DNA of 64,000 nt from assembly GCA_027068915.1 (NCBI GenBank), contig JAMOLT010000055.1, positions 1-64,000 of the forward strand, read 5' to 3'. Below the pieces are notes generated by a model. It saw only the letters and a program-made list of their open reading frames with translations, had not been told where the DNA came from and ran no database searches. Position 1 is the stretch's first letter, and every line of letters begins with the position of its first letter. The position numbers and the translations under genes were made by a program. Positions 53,554 to 63,925 of this stretch are shown one piece after another. The stretch is from Sedimenticola sp. Lineage in GTDB: Bacteria > Pseudomonadota > Gammaproteobacteria > Chromatiales > Chromatiaceae.

Positions 53554-54150
53554 ATGAAGAGAAAACTAGCTCTCAGTGCTGTGTTGATTGCCAGTGGGTT
53601 TGCATTCAGCACATCCGCCATGGCGGAGACACCCAGCGCAACCATGCTTGCGTATACCTGTGTGGGTTGCCATGGTACGAATGGCAACAGCAACGGCCCG
53701 GCCACGCCTTCTCTGGCGGGCGCATCCAAGGACTACTTCATCGAAATAATGGGTTATTACGCTTCTGGTGAGCGTGCTTCTACCATTATGGGGCGCATCG
53801 CAAAGGGATATACGAAGGAAGAAATCGAGGCGATGGCGGGATTCTTTTCCAAGCAGAAATTTGTGCCCGCAAAAGGGCAGAAATTCGATGCAAAGCTGGT
53901 GAAAAAGGGTGCGAAACTGCATAAAAAATACTGCGAAAAATGTCACGAAGATGGCGGAAGCTCATCGGAAGATGATGCGGGTATCCTGGCAGGTCAGTGG
54001 GCGCCTTATCTGAAATACACCCTTGCAGACATGATGGCTGGCAAGAGCCATATGTCGAAAAAGATGAAGAAGAAACTGAATAAACTGCACAAGAAGGCTG
54101 GTGATGCCGGTATTGAACAGTTGCTTCACTACTACGCCAGCAAAAAGTAA
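53554..54150 (+). CDS. fccA: Flavocytochrome c sulfide dehydrogenase, diheme cytochrome subunit
   Basis: 198 aa from ATG 53554 with GAAGGAGG upstream; the track start at 53383 lies in a repeat. Signal peptide (1-24, ending AMA-ET), then two class I cytochrome c domains with heme sites CVGCH (36-40) and CEKCH (127-131). It takes electrons from the FAD subunit FccB, encoded 14 bp downstream, during periplasmic oxidation of sulfide to sulfur. Confidence 0.92.
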   Translation: MKRKLALSAVLIASGFAFSTSAMAETPSATMLAYTCVGCHGTNGNSNGPATPSLAGASKDYFIEIMGYYASGERASTIMGRIAKGYTKEEIEAMAGFFSKQKFVPAKGQKFDAKLVKKGAKLHKKYCEKCHEDGGSSSEDDAGILAGQWAPYLKYTLADMMAGKSHMSKKMKKKLNKLHKKAGDAGIEQLLHYYASKK

Positions 54151-54164
54151 GGGGAGAATCGGAC

Positions 54165-55460
54165 ATGAGTAATTTTACACGCAGAAAATTTCTGAAAGTT
54201 ACCGGGGTGGCAGCTGCCGCTTCATCGGCCCTTGCATTCAGCTCTTTCGCCATCGGTGGCGCGAAGAAAAAAGTGGTTATCGTTGGTGGTGGTATTGGCG
54301 GGGCGACAGCGGCCAAATACCTACGCATGATGGACAGCTCCATTGAAGTCACCTTGATCGAGGCCAACAAGGATTACTATACCTGCTTTATGAGCAATGA
54401 AGTGCTGGGCGGCGATCGTTCCATCGACTCCATTCGCTTTGGCTATACAGGTTTGGCCGGGCATGGCGTTACAGTCGTGCATGACTGGGTGAGCGGTATC
54501 GATGCGGACAAGCGCGTGGTCACAACCAAAGGCGGAAAAAGTTTCCCTTATGACCGCTGCATCGTTTCCCCCGGCGTGGATTTCAAGTGGGATGCCATCG
54601 AAGGCTACGATGAGAAAGTGGCCGAAAAAATCCCCCACGCCTGGAAGGCGGGCTCGCAAACGGTAACCTTGCGCAAGCAGCTGGAAGCCATGCGTGATGG
54701 CGGCACGGTGCTGATTGTTCCGCCTCCCAATCCCTTCCGTTGTCCTCCCGGGCCTTATGAGCGAGCCTCTCAGATTGCGCACTATCTGAAGAACAACAAG
54801 CCCAAGTCCAAAGTTATCATCCTGGATCCCAAGGACAAGTTCTCCAAGTTCGGGTTGTTCATGGATGGCTGGAAGCGCCACTATGGCTATGGCACCGGCA
54901 ATAGCCTGATTACCTGGGTGAGCGGTGCCGATGGCGGCGCCGTGGAAGCCGTGGATGCCAAAACCATGACCGTGCAGGCCGCCGTAGAGGAGTTCAAGGC
55001 GGATGTAATCAATATCATTCCTGCGCAAAAGGCCGGCAAGATCGCCTTCGCGGCGGGGCTGACCAATGACAAGGGCTGGTGCCCCATCAATGGCAAGACT
55101 TTCGAGTCCACGGTTCACAAGAACATCCATGTGATTGGTGATTCTGCCATTGCCTCGCCGTTGCCCAAGTCCGGTTATGCTGCCAATTCCGAGGCCAAGG
55201 TGTGTGCTGCGGCAATTGTTGCCCTGCTCAATGGTGGCAAGGCGCCTCAGCCTTCCTATGTCAACACCTGCTATAGCATCATTGCTCCGGGTGATGGAAT
55301 TTCTGTCGCCATGGTTTATGCTTACAAAGATGGCAAGATCATCAAGGTCAAGGGTTCCGGTGGACTCACGCCTTCGGAATTCGATCCCGACATGCGCGCC
55401 AGAGAAGTGCTGTATGCACATTCCTGGTTTAATAATATTACTGCCGATGTATTTGGCTGA
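54165..55460 (+). CDS. fccB: Flavocytochrome c sulfide dehydrogenase, flavoprotein subunit
   Basis: 431 aa with a Tat signal ([10 protein letters not shown]...) and FAD Rossmann motif [18 protein letters not shown]. Cys74 (YYTCFMSN), Cys193 (FRCPPG) and Cys369 (NTCYS) are 32 above Cys42, Cys161 and Cys337 of the mature Allochromatium enzyme. Those residues are the covalent FAD link and the redox disulfide, so all catalytic cysteines are kept. It oxidises sulfide and passes electrons to FccA. A terminator follows, so fccAB is a two-gene unit. Confidence 0.95.
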   Translation: MSNFTRRKFLKVTGVAAAASSALAFSSFAIGGAKKKVVIVGGGIGGATAAKYLRMMDSSIEVTLIEANKDYYTCFMSNEVLGGDRSIDSIRFGYTGLAGHGVTVVHDWVSGIDADKRVVTTKGGKSFPYDRCIVSPGVDFKWDAIEGYDEKVAEKIPHAWKAGSQTVTLRKQLEAMRDGGTVLIVPPPNPFRCPPGPYERASQIAHYLKNNKPKSKVIILDPKDKFSKFGLFMDGWKRHYGYGTGNSLITWVSGADGGAVEAVDAKTMTVQAAVEEFKADVINIIPAQKAGKIAFAAGLTNDKGWCPINGKTFESTVHKNIHVIGDSAIASPLPKSGYAANSEAKVCAAAIVALLNGGKAPQPSYVNTCYSIIAPGDGISVAMVYAYKDGKIIKVKGSGGLTPSEFDPDMRAREVLYAHSWFNNITADVFG

Positions 55461-55498
55461 TATCTGAACCGTCGTGCCGGTATTTCCGGCAAAAAAAG

Positions 55499-55523
55499 CG
55501 CTGCTCCGGCAGCGTTTTTTTTT
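55499..55523 (+). terminator. Rho-independent terminator of fccAB
   Basis: CGCTGC and GCAGCG pair around TCCG, followed by TTTTTTTTT, 39 bp after the fccB stop. Confidence 0.9.
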
Positions 55524-55588
55524 GCCTGCGGTAGTGGATTCGCATTGCCTGGACAGCGAATGCTCGTCAGATGTGGCAGAATGCCGCC

Positions 55589-57382
55589 ATGAGCCATCGC
55601 ATCCATGCCTTACCCTCCCAACTGATCAATCAGATCGCCGCTGGCGAAGTGGTGGAGCGCCCGGCATCGGTGATCAAGGAGCTGGTGGAAAATAGCCTGG
55701 ATGCAGGTGCAACGCAGATAGATGTGGATGTGGCGCAGGGCGGCATCAAGCGCATGCGGGTGCGGGATGATGGCCTGGGCATATCCCGGAATGACCTGCC
55801 GCTGGCCCTGTCCCGCCATGCCACCAGTAAGCTTGCCTCCCTGGAAGATCTGGAAGGGATCAGGAGCATGGGCTTTCGCGGGGAGGCATTGCCCAGTATC
55901 GCCTCGGTTTCCCGACTGACCCTGCTGTCCCGGGAACGAGGTACTGATCAGGCCTGGAAGCTGGATGGGGAAGCCCTGGAGCCGGAACCCGCCGCTCATC
56001 CTGAGGGCACTACCGTGGATGTGCAGGATCTCTTCTACAATACTCCGGCCCGGCGCAAGTTCCTGAAAACAGACAAGACCGAATTCCGCCATCTGGAGCA
56101 GGTATTGCGGCGTCTGGCCCTGGCGCGTTTTGATGTGGCGTTCAAGCTGCAGCACAATGGCAAGCTGGTTTTCTCTGCGCGTCAGGCAAGCAATGTGCGG
56201 GAACGGGAAGCCCGGATTGCAGATTTGCTGGGGCGAAGTTTTATCGACAACAGCCTGCGGTTTGAGCATGAAGCTGCCGGTTTGCGCCTGTCCGGATGGA
56301 TCGGACTGCCGACCTTTTCCCGCAGTCAGGCGGATATGCAGCATTTCTTCGTCAATGGCCGCATGGTCAGGGACAAGCTGGTGGGCCATGCCATTCGACA
56401 GGCCTATCAGGATGTGCTCTATCATGGCCGCCATCCCGCCTATGTTCTGTATCTGGAGTTGGCGCCACAGCTGGTGGATGTGAATGTGCATCCGACCAAA
56501 CATGAAGTGCGGTTCCGTGAAGGCCGCCTGGTGCATGACTATCTGTTTCGCACCCTGCATCAAGTACTTGCAGATGCGCGGCCCGGGGATCTGGCTGTTC
56601 CACCGGAAGCCATTCCCCAGGCTTCAACCGGAGGTGCGCCAGTGTTCCCCCCTGCAGCGGCGGATATGACCGGCCAGGCATCGGTGAGGGAATCGGCCCA
56701 GTCCTACCAATCGGCTTTTCACTGGCAAATGCCTGGTACGGCAATGGCTTCACGGCCAGCGCAGCCCCCGTCTGCCCCGATCCCCGATCATGGTGAAATA
56801 CCGGCCCTGGGTTATGCCTTGGCACAGCTGCATGGCGTATATATACTGGCGCAGAACGCCGCGGGTTTGCTCATTGTGGACATGCACGCAGCCCATGAGC
56901 GCATTACCTATGAACGCCTCAAGCAATCCCTGGATGGGCAGGGGATACGCAGTCAGCCACTGCTGGTGCCCGTGTCTGTCAAAGTTAGCCCCCGGGAAGT
57001 GCAGCTTGCCCTGGATAGCAGGGAAGTGCTCAAAGACCTGGGGCTGGAAATTGACCAGCTGGATACGGATACCCTGGTGGTCAGAGCCTTGCCTGCCTTA
57101 CTCAAAGGTGCTGATGTGGAAGGCCTGGTGCGCGATTTGCTCGCGGATCTGGTGACTCATGGCAGTAGTGGGCGCATCAGAGCCGCCATCAATGAAGTAC
57201 TTTCCACCGTGGCCTGTCACGGCTCTGTGCGCGCCAACCGGCGCTTGGCAGTCGAGGAAATGAACGCCCTGTTGCGTGATATCGAAAGTACCGAGCGCAG
57301 TGGTCAGTGCAATCATGGCCGCCCTACCTGGACACAGCTTTCCATGGCCGAACTGGACAAGCTGTTCCTGCGTGGACGCTGA
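55589..57382 (+). CDS. mutL: DNA mismatch repair protein MutL
   Basis: 597 aa from ATG 55589 ([25 protein letters not shown]); the track start at 55571 is 6 codons upstream. GHKL ATPase domain (about 1-330) with [23 protein letters not shown]. The C-terminal domain has [12 protein letters not shown], matching the DQHA-x2-E-x4-E endonuclease motif with one change, and CNHGRP near the end, so it probably has nicking activity and does not need MutH. The stop overlaps miaA by 1 bp. Confidence 0.94.
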   Translation: MSHRIHALPSQLINQIAAGEVVERPASVIKELVENSLDAGATQIDVDVAQGGIKRMRVRDDGLGISRNDLPLALSRHATSKLASLEDLEGIRSMGFRGEALPSIASVSRLTLLSRERGTDQAWKLDGEALEPEPAAHPEGTTVDVQDLFYNTPARRKFLKTDKTEFRHLEQVLRRLALARFDVAFKLQHNGKLVFSARQASNVREREARIADLLGRSFIDNSLRFEHEAAGLRLSGWIGLPTFSRSQADMQHFFVNGRMVRDKLVGHAIRQAYQDVLYHGRHPAYVLYLELAPQLVDVNVHPTKHEVRFREGRLVHDYLFRTLHQVLADARPGDLAVPPEAIPQASTGGAPVFPPAAADMTGQASVRESAQSYQSAFHWQMPGTAMASRPAQPPSAPIPDHGEIPALGYALAQLHGVYILAQNAAGLLIVDMHAAHERITYERLKQSLDGQGIRSQPLLVPVSVKVSPREVQLALDSREVLKDLGLEIDQLDTDTLVVRALPALLKGADVEGLVRDLLADLVTHGSSGRIRAAINEVLSTVACHGSVRANRRLAVEEMNALLRDIESTERSGQCNHGRPTWTQLSMAELDKLFLRGR

Positions 57383-58323
57383 TGATTGAGCAGAAACTGC
57401 CGGTTGCCATCTTTGTCATGGGCCCCACGGCTGCCGGAAAAACAGAGCTGGCAGTCGAGCTGGCCCGCCAGTTGCCTGTGGACGTGATCAGTGTGGATTC
57501 TGCCCTGGTATATCGGGGGATGGATATCGGCACCGCCAAGCCTGACCGGGAACTGCTGCGGGAAATCCCTCATGCCCTGGTGGATGTCTGCGAGCCGCAG
57601 GAGGCATACTCCGCCGCCCGCTTTCGTGTCGATGCACTTAAGATAATGCGAAAAAGCACCAGTGTGGGCAGAATCCCCTTGCTGGTCGGTGGCACCATGC
57701 TGTATTTTCGCGCCCTGGAGCAGGGGCTGTCGGATTTGCCGGAATCTGATCCAGAGATTCGAGGCGCATTGCAGCGGCGGCTTCAGCAGGACGGTTCGGC
57801 CGTCTTGCACAGAGAGTTGCAACAGCAGGATCCGGAGTCGGCGAAACGCATTCATTCCAATGATCCCCAACGCATACTGCGTGCCCTGGAGGTGTTGGCA
57901 ATCACTGGTCAGCCCTTGTCCCGGCTGCAGGAACAACAGGGAGAAAAACTACCTTACAACATCCTGAAGCTGGTAAAGGCTCCCAGGGAGCGTACCCTGC
58001 TGCATGAGCGCATCGCCCTGCGTTTTGATGTGATGTTGCAAAACGGCTTCGAGGAAGAAGTACGATCTCTGATGGCCCACCCCGGATTTTCACCACAATT
58101 GCCATCCATGCGTGCTGTGGGTTACCGACAGATGATCGAGTACCTGCAGGGAAATTGCAGCAGGGAAGAGATGCGGGAGAAAGGCATTATCGCCACCCGC
58201 CAACTGGCGAAGCGGCAGCTTACCTGGTTGCGCCGGGAAAATGCTGCAAACTGGCTGCATGAAGAGCAGGGGGATGCATTGGAACAGGCGCAGAAATTCA
58301 TTGAATTACAGGCTTTTTTATAA
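57382..58323 (+). CDS. miaA: tRNA dimethylallyltransferase
   Basis: 313 aa from ATG 57382. P-loop MGPTAAGKTELAVELA, DSALVYRGMDIGTAKP, LVGGTMLYFRALEQGLSDLP and RAVGYRQMIEYL. It adds the dimethylallyl group to A37 of tRNAs reading UNN codons. The mutL-miaA-hfq order is conserved. Confidence 0.96.
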   Translation: MIEQKLPVAIFVMGPTAAGKTELAVELARQLPVDVISVDSALVYRGMDIGTAKPDRELLREIPHALVDVCEPQEAYSAARFRVDALKIMRKSTSVGRIPLLVGGTMLYFRALEQGLSDLPESDPEIRGALQRRLQQDGSAVLHRELQQQDPESAKRIHSNDPQRILRALEVLAITGQPLSRLQEQQGEKLPYNILKLVKAPRERTLLHERIALRFDVMLQNGFEEEVRSLMAHPGFSPQLPSMRAVGYRQMIEYLQGNCSREEMREKGIIATRQLAKRQLTWLRRENAANWLHEEQGDALEQAQKFIELQAFL

Positions 58324-58336
58324 ACACATAAAGTAA

Positions 58337-58364
58337 TTGCGAAGTAGTATCCTTGTGTTATATT
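58337..58364 (+). promoter_or_regulatory. Candidate sigma-70 promoter of hfq
   Basis: TTGCGA (58337-58342), a 16-bp spacer and TATATT (58359-58364), about 73 bp before the hfq start, in an AT-rich segment after miaA. Confidence 0.6.
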
Positions 58365-58436
58365 AAAAAAGCATATTTGGTGTGGTGCTCGTTATTTCCA
58401 CACATTAATTATAATAAGTATAGAAGGAGCAAAACT

Positions 58437-58691
58437 ATGTCAAAAGGGCAATCTCTCCAAGACCCTTTCCTGAATGCATTGCGTAAGGAACGCATTCCCG
58501 TCTCTATTTTTCTGGTTAACGGCATTAAGCTGCAGGGAACCATTGATTCCTTTGATCAATTTGTGGTGCTACTGAAGAATACCGTCAGCCAGATGGTATA
58601 CAAACATGCCATATCCACAGTGGTGCCCACGCGCAACGTCCGTCTGGCCCCTGCCAAGGAAGCGGAGTCCTCCGATCCTGGCAATCTCTAA
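58437..58691 (+). CDS. hfq: RNA chaperone Hfq
   Basis: 84 aa from ATG 58437 with AAGGAG upstream; the track start at 58353 is too early. Sm1 motif ([38 protein letters not shown]) and Sm2 ([10 protein letters not shown]) are intact, and the C-terminal tail is short and acidic-ended. The hexamer pairs small RNAs with mRNAs. Confidence 0.97.
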   Translation: MSKGQSLQDPFLNALRKERIPVSIFLVNGIKLQGTIDSFDQFVVLLKNTVSQMVYKHAISTVVPTRNVRLAPAKEAESSDPGNL

Positions 58692-58735
58692 CAAATCGTG
58701 GCCCCCAAAGAGGGGGCTGTCTGCTTCCCTGCAAA

Positions 58736-60022
58736 ATGTTTGAACGCCCCCAGGCCGGTGAAACGGCTATTCTCGTGCATGTTTCCCGGCAGGGTGCAGC
58801 CGACCCTGATGAATTGCAGGAATTTCGCGAGCTGGCGACATCAGCTGGTGCGCAGGTGGTTGAGCTGTTGACCGGAGTGCGCCGTACACCGGATCCCCGC
58901 TTTTTTGTAGGTAAAGGCAAGGCGGAGGAGATCCGGGTGCTGGTAAAGAGCGCACAGGCGGAGCTGGTAATTTTTGATCACGCCCTTTCTCCCAGCCAGG
59001 AACGTAATCTGGAAGCCCTGTTCCAGTGCCGGGTGCTGGATAGATCCGGGTTGATTCTGGATATTTTTTCCCAGCGCGCCCGCTCTTTCGAGGGAAAACT
59101 GCAGGTGGAACTGGCGCAGCTGCGCCATCTATCCACCCGACTGGTGCGGGGATGGACGCATCTGGAACGGCAGAAAGGTGGCATCGGTTTGCGCGGGCCG
59201 GGAGAAACCCAACTGGAAACCGACCGCCGCCTGCTGAATCAGCGTATCGACCAGATTCGCCGGCGCCTGAAAAAGGTGGATGGCCAGCGGGATCAGGGGC
59301 GCAAGGCCAGGCGGCGTGCAGATGTGCCCACAGTCTCCCTGGTTGGTTACACGAATGCCGGGAAATCCACATTGTTCAATCGCCTCACTCATGCCCATGT
59401 ATATGTTCAGGATCAGCTGTTCGCTACCCTGGATCCCACCCTGCGCCGGCTTGTCCTGCCGGAAGGTGAAAACGTCGTACTGGCTGATACCGTGGGATTC
59501 ATTTCCCGCCTTCCCCACGAGCTGGTGGCGGCGTTCAAATCCACCTTGCAGGAAACCGTGGAGGCTTCTTTGTTGCTGCACGTTATTGATGCCGCCAGTC
59601 ATCGCCGTGGTGAAAACATGGCAGAAGTGGAAAATGTGCTGCAGCAAATTGGCGCAGACAAGGTTCCACGGCTGGAGGTTTATAACAAAATTGATTTGCT
59701 GGAGAACATGCAACCCCGTATCGACCGGGATGAGCAGGGAAGCATTGTACGAGTATGGTGCTCGGCACAGACTGGTGCGGGCATGGATTTCCTTGTAGAT
59801 GCCCTGCAAGAGCGCTTCCATCAGGCGCATGTGCGCAAGTATGTGCGGCTGCAGCCGGCGGATGGGCGTCTACGCGCCCTGCTGCATGAAAAGACCCATG
59901 TACTGCAGATACAGGATCTGCAGAGCGGCGGTTGTGAGATGGAAGTGGAGTTGACCGTGACGGCTTTTCAGCGTTTGCTGAAAAAGGAACCTGATCTGGC
60001 AGGAAAACTCCTGAAATATTAA
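58736..60022 (+). CDS. hflX: GTPase HflX
   Basis: 428 aa. N-terminal HflX domain (about 1-190, with the glycine-rich GGIGLRGPGETQLETDRR), GTPase domain (about 195-365) with G1 GYTNAGKSTLFN, G3 DTVGFISRLPHELV and G4 YNKIDL. It splits stalled ribosomes under heat or antibiotic stress. 44 bp after hfq. Confidence 0.95.
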   Translation: MFERPQAGETAILVHVSRQGAADPDELQEFRELATSAGAQVVELLTGVRRTPDPRFFVGKGKAEEIRVLVKSAQAELVIFDHALSPSQERNLEALFQCRVLDRSGLILDIFSQRARSFEGKLQVELAQLRHLSTRLVRGWTHLERQKGGIGLRGPGETQLETDRRLLNQRIDQIRRRLKKVDGQRDQGRKARRRADVPTVSLVGYTNAGKSTLFNRLTHAHVYVQDQLFATLDPTLRRLVLPEGENVVLADTVGFISRLPHELVAAFKSTLQETVEASLLLHVIDAASHRRGENMAEVENVLQQIGADKVPRLEVYNKIDLLENMQPRIDRDEQGSIVRVWCSAQTGAGMDFLVDALQERFHQAHVRKYVRLQPADGRLRALLHEKTHVLQIQDLQSGGCEMEVELTVTAFQRLLKKEPDLAGKLLKY

Positions 60023-60139
60023 GGAATATATTTGCTGGCGGCAGGGTTTCCGGCAATAGCACTTTTCCTCGAACTTGGTACAATCACCCACTCGGCCACG
60101 GCACTTGCTGGTTGGCCAACACTAATTTTGGAGCAATAC

Positions 60140-61333
60140 ATGGCCTGGAATGAACCGGGTGGTAATGATAAGGACCCCTGGAGTGGAAAGGGGAAAGATC
60201 AGGGACCACCAGACCTAGATGAAGTTGTAAAAAAGCTGCAGGAAAAGATGGGGGGACTGTTTGGCGGCAAAAAAGGCGATGGCTCCTCCTTTGGCGGCGG
60301 CTCCTCCTTCGGTGGTGGCAAGGGAGGCGGCAAACTGATTGTCGCTCTCGTTATTGTCGTCGCGGTGGTGCTGGCGGCGATTCAAAGCTTCTATATCGTG
60401 CAGCCCGCAGAGCGGGCCGTGGTGCAACGCCTGGGTGCATACCATTCAGTAACCACCCCCGGCCCGCATTTCCTGGTTCCCTTCATCGACAAGAAAACCA
60501 TTATCAATGTCGATCAGGTGAACAAGTTCGGGCACCGTGCCCAGATGTTGACCAGGGACGAAAACATCGTCGACGTCACCCTGACCGTTCAGTACCGGGT
60601 GCAGGATGCGGCTGATTTCCTGTTCCAGGATGCGGATCCGGTAAAAACCATCTACAGCGCAGTAGAGTCGGCGCTGCGTCAGGTCACGGGCAAAAGCACC
60701 CTGGATGAGATCATTACGGAGAACCGTAGTGCTGTCGCGGCCATGGTCAAGCAGAATACCCAGACATTGCTCAATACCTACAAAACCGGCCTGGTAGTGA
60801 CCAACGTCAACATTCAGGATGCCAACCCGCCGGAAGAGGTGAAAGAGGCCTTTGATGACGCAACCCGCGCCATGGCGGACAAGGAACGGGTGCAGAACCA
60901 GGCGGACGCCTATGCGAATGACATCGTTCCCCGTGCCCGGGGTGCTGCGGCTAGGCAGGTTGAGGATGCCAAGGCGGATGCCTTCAAGGTCGTTTCCGAA
61001 GCAAAAGGTGAAACCAACCGTTTCCTGGCGTTGTTGGGGGAATACCAGAAGGCTCCGGAAGTAACCCGTCAACGGCTGTACCTGGATACCATGCAGGAAG
61101 TGCTGGGTGAAACAGGAAAAGTACTGCTGGATGTAAAAGAAGGCAGCAATACGCTGACTTACCTGCCCCTGGATCGAATCATGAACCAACCACGACTGGC
61201 ACCTGCTGGTGTCGTGCAGCTGCCCGGATACGAAAGCCTGGAAGCTGAATCCAAAACCCGTAAGCTGGAAGATGCCCAACGCCGCCGCGATGAAGTGCAG
61301 CGTGACCGGGATCGCGCCGAGAGGAACCGCTGA
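60140..61333 (+). CDS. hflK: FtsH protease modulator HflK
   Basis: 397 aa from ATG 60140 (MAWNEPGGNDKDPW); the track's TTG-start extension to 60032 is not family sequence. Glycine-rich cytoplasmic N-terminus, one transmembrane helix (LIVALVIVVAVVLAAIQSFYIV), then the periplasmic SPFH/prohibitin domain and coiled coil. With HflC it forms the cage around FtsH. Overlaps hflC by 1 bp. Confidence 0.95.
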   Translation: MAWNEPGGNDKDPWSGKGKDQGPPDLDEVVKKLQEKMGGLFGGKKGDGSSFGGGSSFGGGKGGGKLIVALVIVVAVVLAAIQSFYIVQPAERAVVQRLGAYHSVTTPGPHFLVPFIDKKTIINVDQVNKFGHRAQMLTRDENIVDVTLTVQYRVQDAADFLFQDADPVKTIYSAVESALRQVTGKSTLDEIITENRSAVAAMVKQNTQTLLNTYKTGLVVTNVNIQDANPPEEVKEAFDDATRAMADKERVQNQADAYANDIVPRARGAAARQVEDAKADAFKVVSEAKGETNRFLALLGEYQKAPEVTRQRLYLDTMQEVLGETGKVLLDVKEGSNTLTYLPLDRIMNQPRLAPAGVVQLPGYESLEAESKTRKLEDAQRRRDEVQRDRDRAERNR

Positions 61334-62205
61334 TGAACTCGCCAAAGATGATGATCGCCGCAATTGTCGGGGCGGCTCTGTTGCTGCTGGGCTCTACCTC
61401 GCTGTTTCTAGTACAGGAAAACCAAACGGCCTTGCTGCTGCGTCTGGGTAAAATCGTCGACTCGGATTTCAAGCCTGGCCTCCATGTCAAGATGCCGGTG
61501 ATCCAGACCGTGGAGCGTTTCGACAAACGCCTGCAGACCCTGGACGCAAAGCCTGAGCATTTCATGACCAGAGAAAAGAAATTCGTGGTGGTGGATTCCT
61601 ATATCAAATGGCGTATTGACGATACAGCGCAGTATTATCGCTCTACCAAGGGTAGCCTGATGACCACTTCGCGCCTGCTGGGAGAACGTATCAATGCCGC
61701 ATTGCGGGATGAATTTGGTAAACGAACCATTGCTGAAGTGATTTCCGGAGAACGCACCCAGATTATGGATGAACTCACGCGCCGGGCGGATGAAAACTCC
61801 AGCGATCTCGGGGTGGAAATCGTGGATGTGCGCATCAAGCGGATTGATTTCCCGCCGGAGATCAGCAACCGGGTGTACGAGCGCATGCGCACCGAACGGG
61901 AGCGGGTGGCGCGGGAGCTGCGCGCCCAGGGTGCGGAAGCTGCGGAGCGGGTTCGCGCCGGTGCAGATCGCCAGAAGACCGAAATCATTGCCAGCGCCTA
62001 TCGTGAGTCTGAAGAGATCCGGGGTAAGGGCGATGCGGAAGCTGCCGGGATCTATGCCACCGCTTTTTCCGGAGATACGGAGTTTTACGCCTTCTGGCGC
62101 AGCCTCAAGGCCTATCGCAATGTATTTTCCAGGGGCTCCAGCATGATGGTGCTGGATCCGGATTCGCCTTTCTTCCGTTATTTCCGTAACGGGGCTGGCG
62201 AATAG
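61333..62205 (+). CDS. hflC: FtsH protease modulator HflC
   Basis: 290 aa with an N-terminal transmembrane helix (MIAAIVGAALLLLGSTSLFLV), SPFH domain (about 22-190) and the alanine-rich coiled coil (RELRAQGAEAAERVRAGADRQKTEIIA). Ends with FSRGSSMMVLDPDSPFFRYFR, typical of HflC. Partner of HflK in regulating FtsH. Confidence 0.95.
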   Translation: MNSPKMMIAAIVGAALLLLGSTSLFLVQENQTALLLRLGKIVDSDFKPGLHVKMPVIQTVERFDKRLQTLDAKPEHFMTREKKFVVVDSYIKWRIDDTAQYYRSTKGSLMTTSRLLGERINAALRDEFGKRTIAEVISGERTQIMDELTRRADENSSDLGVEIVDVRIKRIDFPPEISNRVYERMRTERERVARELRAQGAEAAERVRAGADRQKTEIIASAYRESEEIRGKGDAEAAGIYATAFSGDTEFYAFWRSLKAYRNVFSRGSSMMVLDPDSPFFRYFRNGAGE

Positions 62206-62233
62206 AGCCTGACTTTGGGAAAATGATCAACTC

Positions 62234-62256
62234 AGCCGGGCCAGTCCCGGCTTTTT
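62234..62256 (+). terminator. Rho-independent terminator after hflC
   Basis: AGCCGGG and CCCGGCT pair around CCAGT, followed by TTTTC. It separates hflC from the DUF2065 gene 20 bp later. Confidence 0.7.
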
Positions 62257-62275
62257 CAGGTATCTGGAGTCGGTG

Positions 62276-62464
62276 ATGGAATGGCAGGATTTGTGGGCAG
62301 CCTTTGCATTGATGCTGATTCTGGAGGGCATATTGCCGTTTCTCAACCCGGGGCGCTTCCGCAATATGCTGCGTATGCTGGATGAGATGGATGATGCCTT
62401 GGTGCGCCGTATCGGCCTGGTGAGCATGCTGGTCGGCCTGGGGCTGTTGTATCTGGTGAGGTGA
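62276..62464 (+). CDS. DUF2065 (YjeT-like) small membrane protein
   Basis: 62 aa from ATG 62276 with TGGAG upstream. Two hydrophobic helices: WAAFALMLILEGILPFL and RIGLVSMLVGLGLLYLV, separated by NPGRFRNMLRMLDEMDDALVRR. The family sits between hflC and purA in Gammaproteobacteria; function unknown. It starts right after the hflC terminator. Confidence 0.88.
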   Translation: MEWQDLWAAFALMLILEGILPFLNPGRFRNMLRMLDEMDDALVRRIGLVSMLVGLGLLYLVR

Positions 62465-62473
62465 TCCTGCCCC

Positions 62474-62642
62474 TTAACAGGATGTTGAAAAAAGCCTTCG
62501 TGGCTTTTTTCAACTTGGAAAGACAAAAACGTGATTTTGTCTTTCCTCCATTTTCAATGACTTATTTTCATTGAAAATGGCCGCACGTCCTTGTGCGGCG
62601 TACAGGTTGTTGAAAAACGATGTTTTTCAACAACCTGTTAAG
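62474..62642 (+). repeat. Five-hairpin dispersed repeat, copy 2
   Basis: Ends CTTAACAGG / CCTGTTAAG are inverted copies of each other with one internal mismatch over 20 bp. All five hairpins of copy 1 are kept. Hairpins 1 and 2 pair perfectly here where copy 1 has one G-T wobble each. The last stem is AGGTTGTTGAAAAAC/GTTTTTCAACAACCT, so the G-C pair replaces the A-T pair of copy 1. It lies between the DUF2065 gene and hisZ. Confidence 0.85.
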
Positions 62643-62669
62643 TTGAGCCACCATGAATAAGGCAGGAAA

Positions 62670-63863
62670 ATGAATTCACATAAACACTGGCTGTTGCCGG
62701 AAGGCATAGACGAACTGTTGCCGGCCCAGGCAATGCAGCTGGAGGCCTTGCGGCGGCATTTGCTGGATCAGTTCTCCACCTGGGGTTACGAACTGGTGAT
62801 CACGCCTTTTATCGAGTATCTGGATTCCCTGTTGACCGGCGCTGGCAAGGATCTGGAGCGTCAGACGTTCAAGATGACCGATCAGATCAGTGGCCGACTG
62901 CTGGGCATTCGCGCCGACATCACTCCCCAGGCAGCCCGCATCGACGCACATCAGCTGTGCTGCGAAGAACCCAATCGCCTGTGTTATATCGGCAGCGTGT
63001 TTCGCACCCGTGGGGACGGATTTTCCGCCAGCCGCAGCCCGCTGCAGATCGGTGCGGAGCTGTACGGCCATGCCGGGGTGGAAAGCGATGTCGAAATCCT
63101 CTGCCTGATGATGGAAACCCTGAAAAGTGCCGGGGTGGAAAATGTCTTTTTGGATCTGGGGCATGTGGGGGTGTTCCGCGGCCTTTCCCGTCAAGCGGAG
63201 CTGGAGCCGGCCCAGGAGAAAGCCCTGTTTGCCGCACTGCAGCGCAAGGCGGTACCGGAAATCCGTGCGCTGGGGGCAGATTTTGATCTCGAGCCGCAAC
63301 TGGCGCAGATGTTCGTCCAACTGGCGGGATTGAACGGCAAGGCGGAAGTGCTGCAACAGGCCAGAGAGCAGCTGGCGGCTGCCAGCGATGAAGTACAGGC
63401 CGCCATTGACGCGGTGGAGCAGACAGGACAACTGTTGCAAAACCACCTGCCTGACTTGCCGGTGCATTATGATTTGGCGGAACTACGTGCCTACCAGTAT
63501 CAAACCGGCCTGGTGTTTGCGGCCTTCGTTCCAGGCTCGGGCAAGGAAATCGCCCGGGGTGGCCGTTATGACCGTATCGGTGAAAAATTCGGTCGCGCCA
63601 GACCCGCTACCGGCTTCAGCGCAGACCTCAAAACCCTGATGCGGTTCGGCCAAATGCCCCGACCTGCAGCTCCTGAAAAGATCTACGCGCCCTGGCAGCC
63701 AGATGCCGGGCTAGACCAAATCATCCGGGAATTGCGTAATCGGGGAAAGACTGTATTGCAGGAACTGCCGGGGCAGGCGGGTGATGCACACAGCATGGGT
63801 TGCAGCCATGTACTGGTGCGCGAGGGCGGGAGCTGGAAGGTACAGCTGCTGGCGGAACAGTAA
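62670..63863 (+). CDS. hisZ: ATP phosphoribosyltransferase regulatory subunit HisZ
   Basis: 397 aa resembling histidyl-tRNA synthetase but without the anticodon domain. Motifs: [81 protein letters not shown] and ARGGRYD. It activates the short-form HisG for histidine synthesis. The hisZ-purA order is common in Gammaproteobacteria. No HisRS-specific tRNA-binding part is present. Confidence 0.93.
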   Translation: MNSHKHWLLPEGIDELLPAQAMQLEALRRHLLDQFSTWGYELVITPFIEYLDSLLTGAGKDLERQTFKMTDQISGRLLGIRADITPQAARIDAHQLCCEEPNRLCYIGSVFRTRGDGFSASRSPLQIGAELYGHAGVESDVEILCLMMETLKSAGVENVFLDLGHVGVFRGLSRQAELEPAQEKALFAALQRKAVPEIRALGADFDLEPQLAQMFVQLAGLNGKAEVLQQAREQLAAASDEVQAAIDAVEQTGQLLQNHLPDLPVHYDLAELRAYQYQTGLVFAAFVPGSGKEIARGGRYDRIGEKFGRARPATGFSADLKTLMRFGQMPRPAAPEKIYAPWQPDAGLDQIIRELRNRGKTVLQELPGQAGDAHSMGCSHVLVREGGSWKVQLLAEQ

Positions 63864-63925
63864 ATCTGGATTATCAATGCCGGGCTGCATGCGCCGGTGC
63901 GAACAAACATAGCGAGAAGAGTCAG

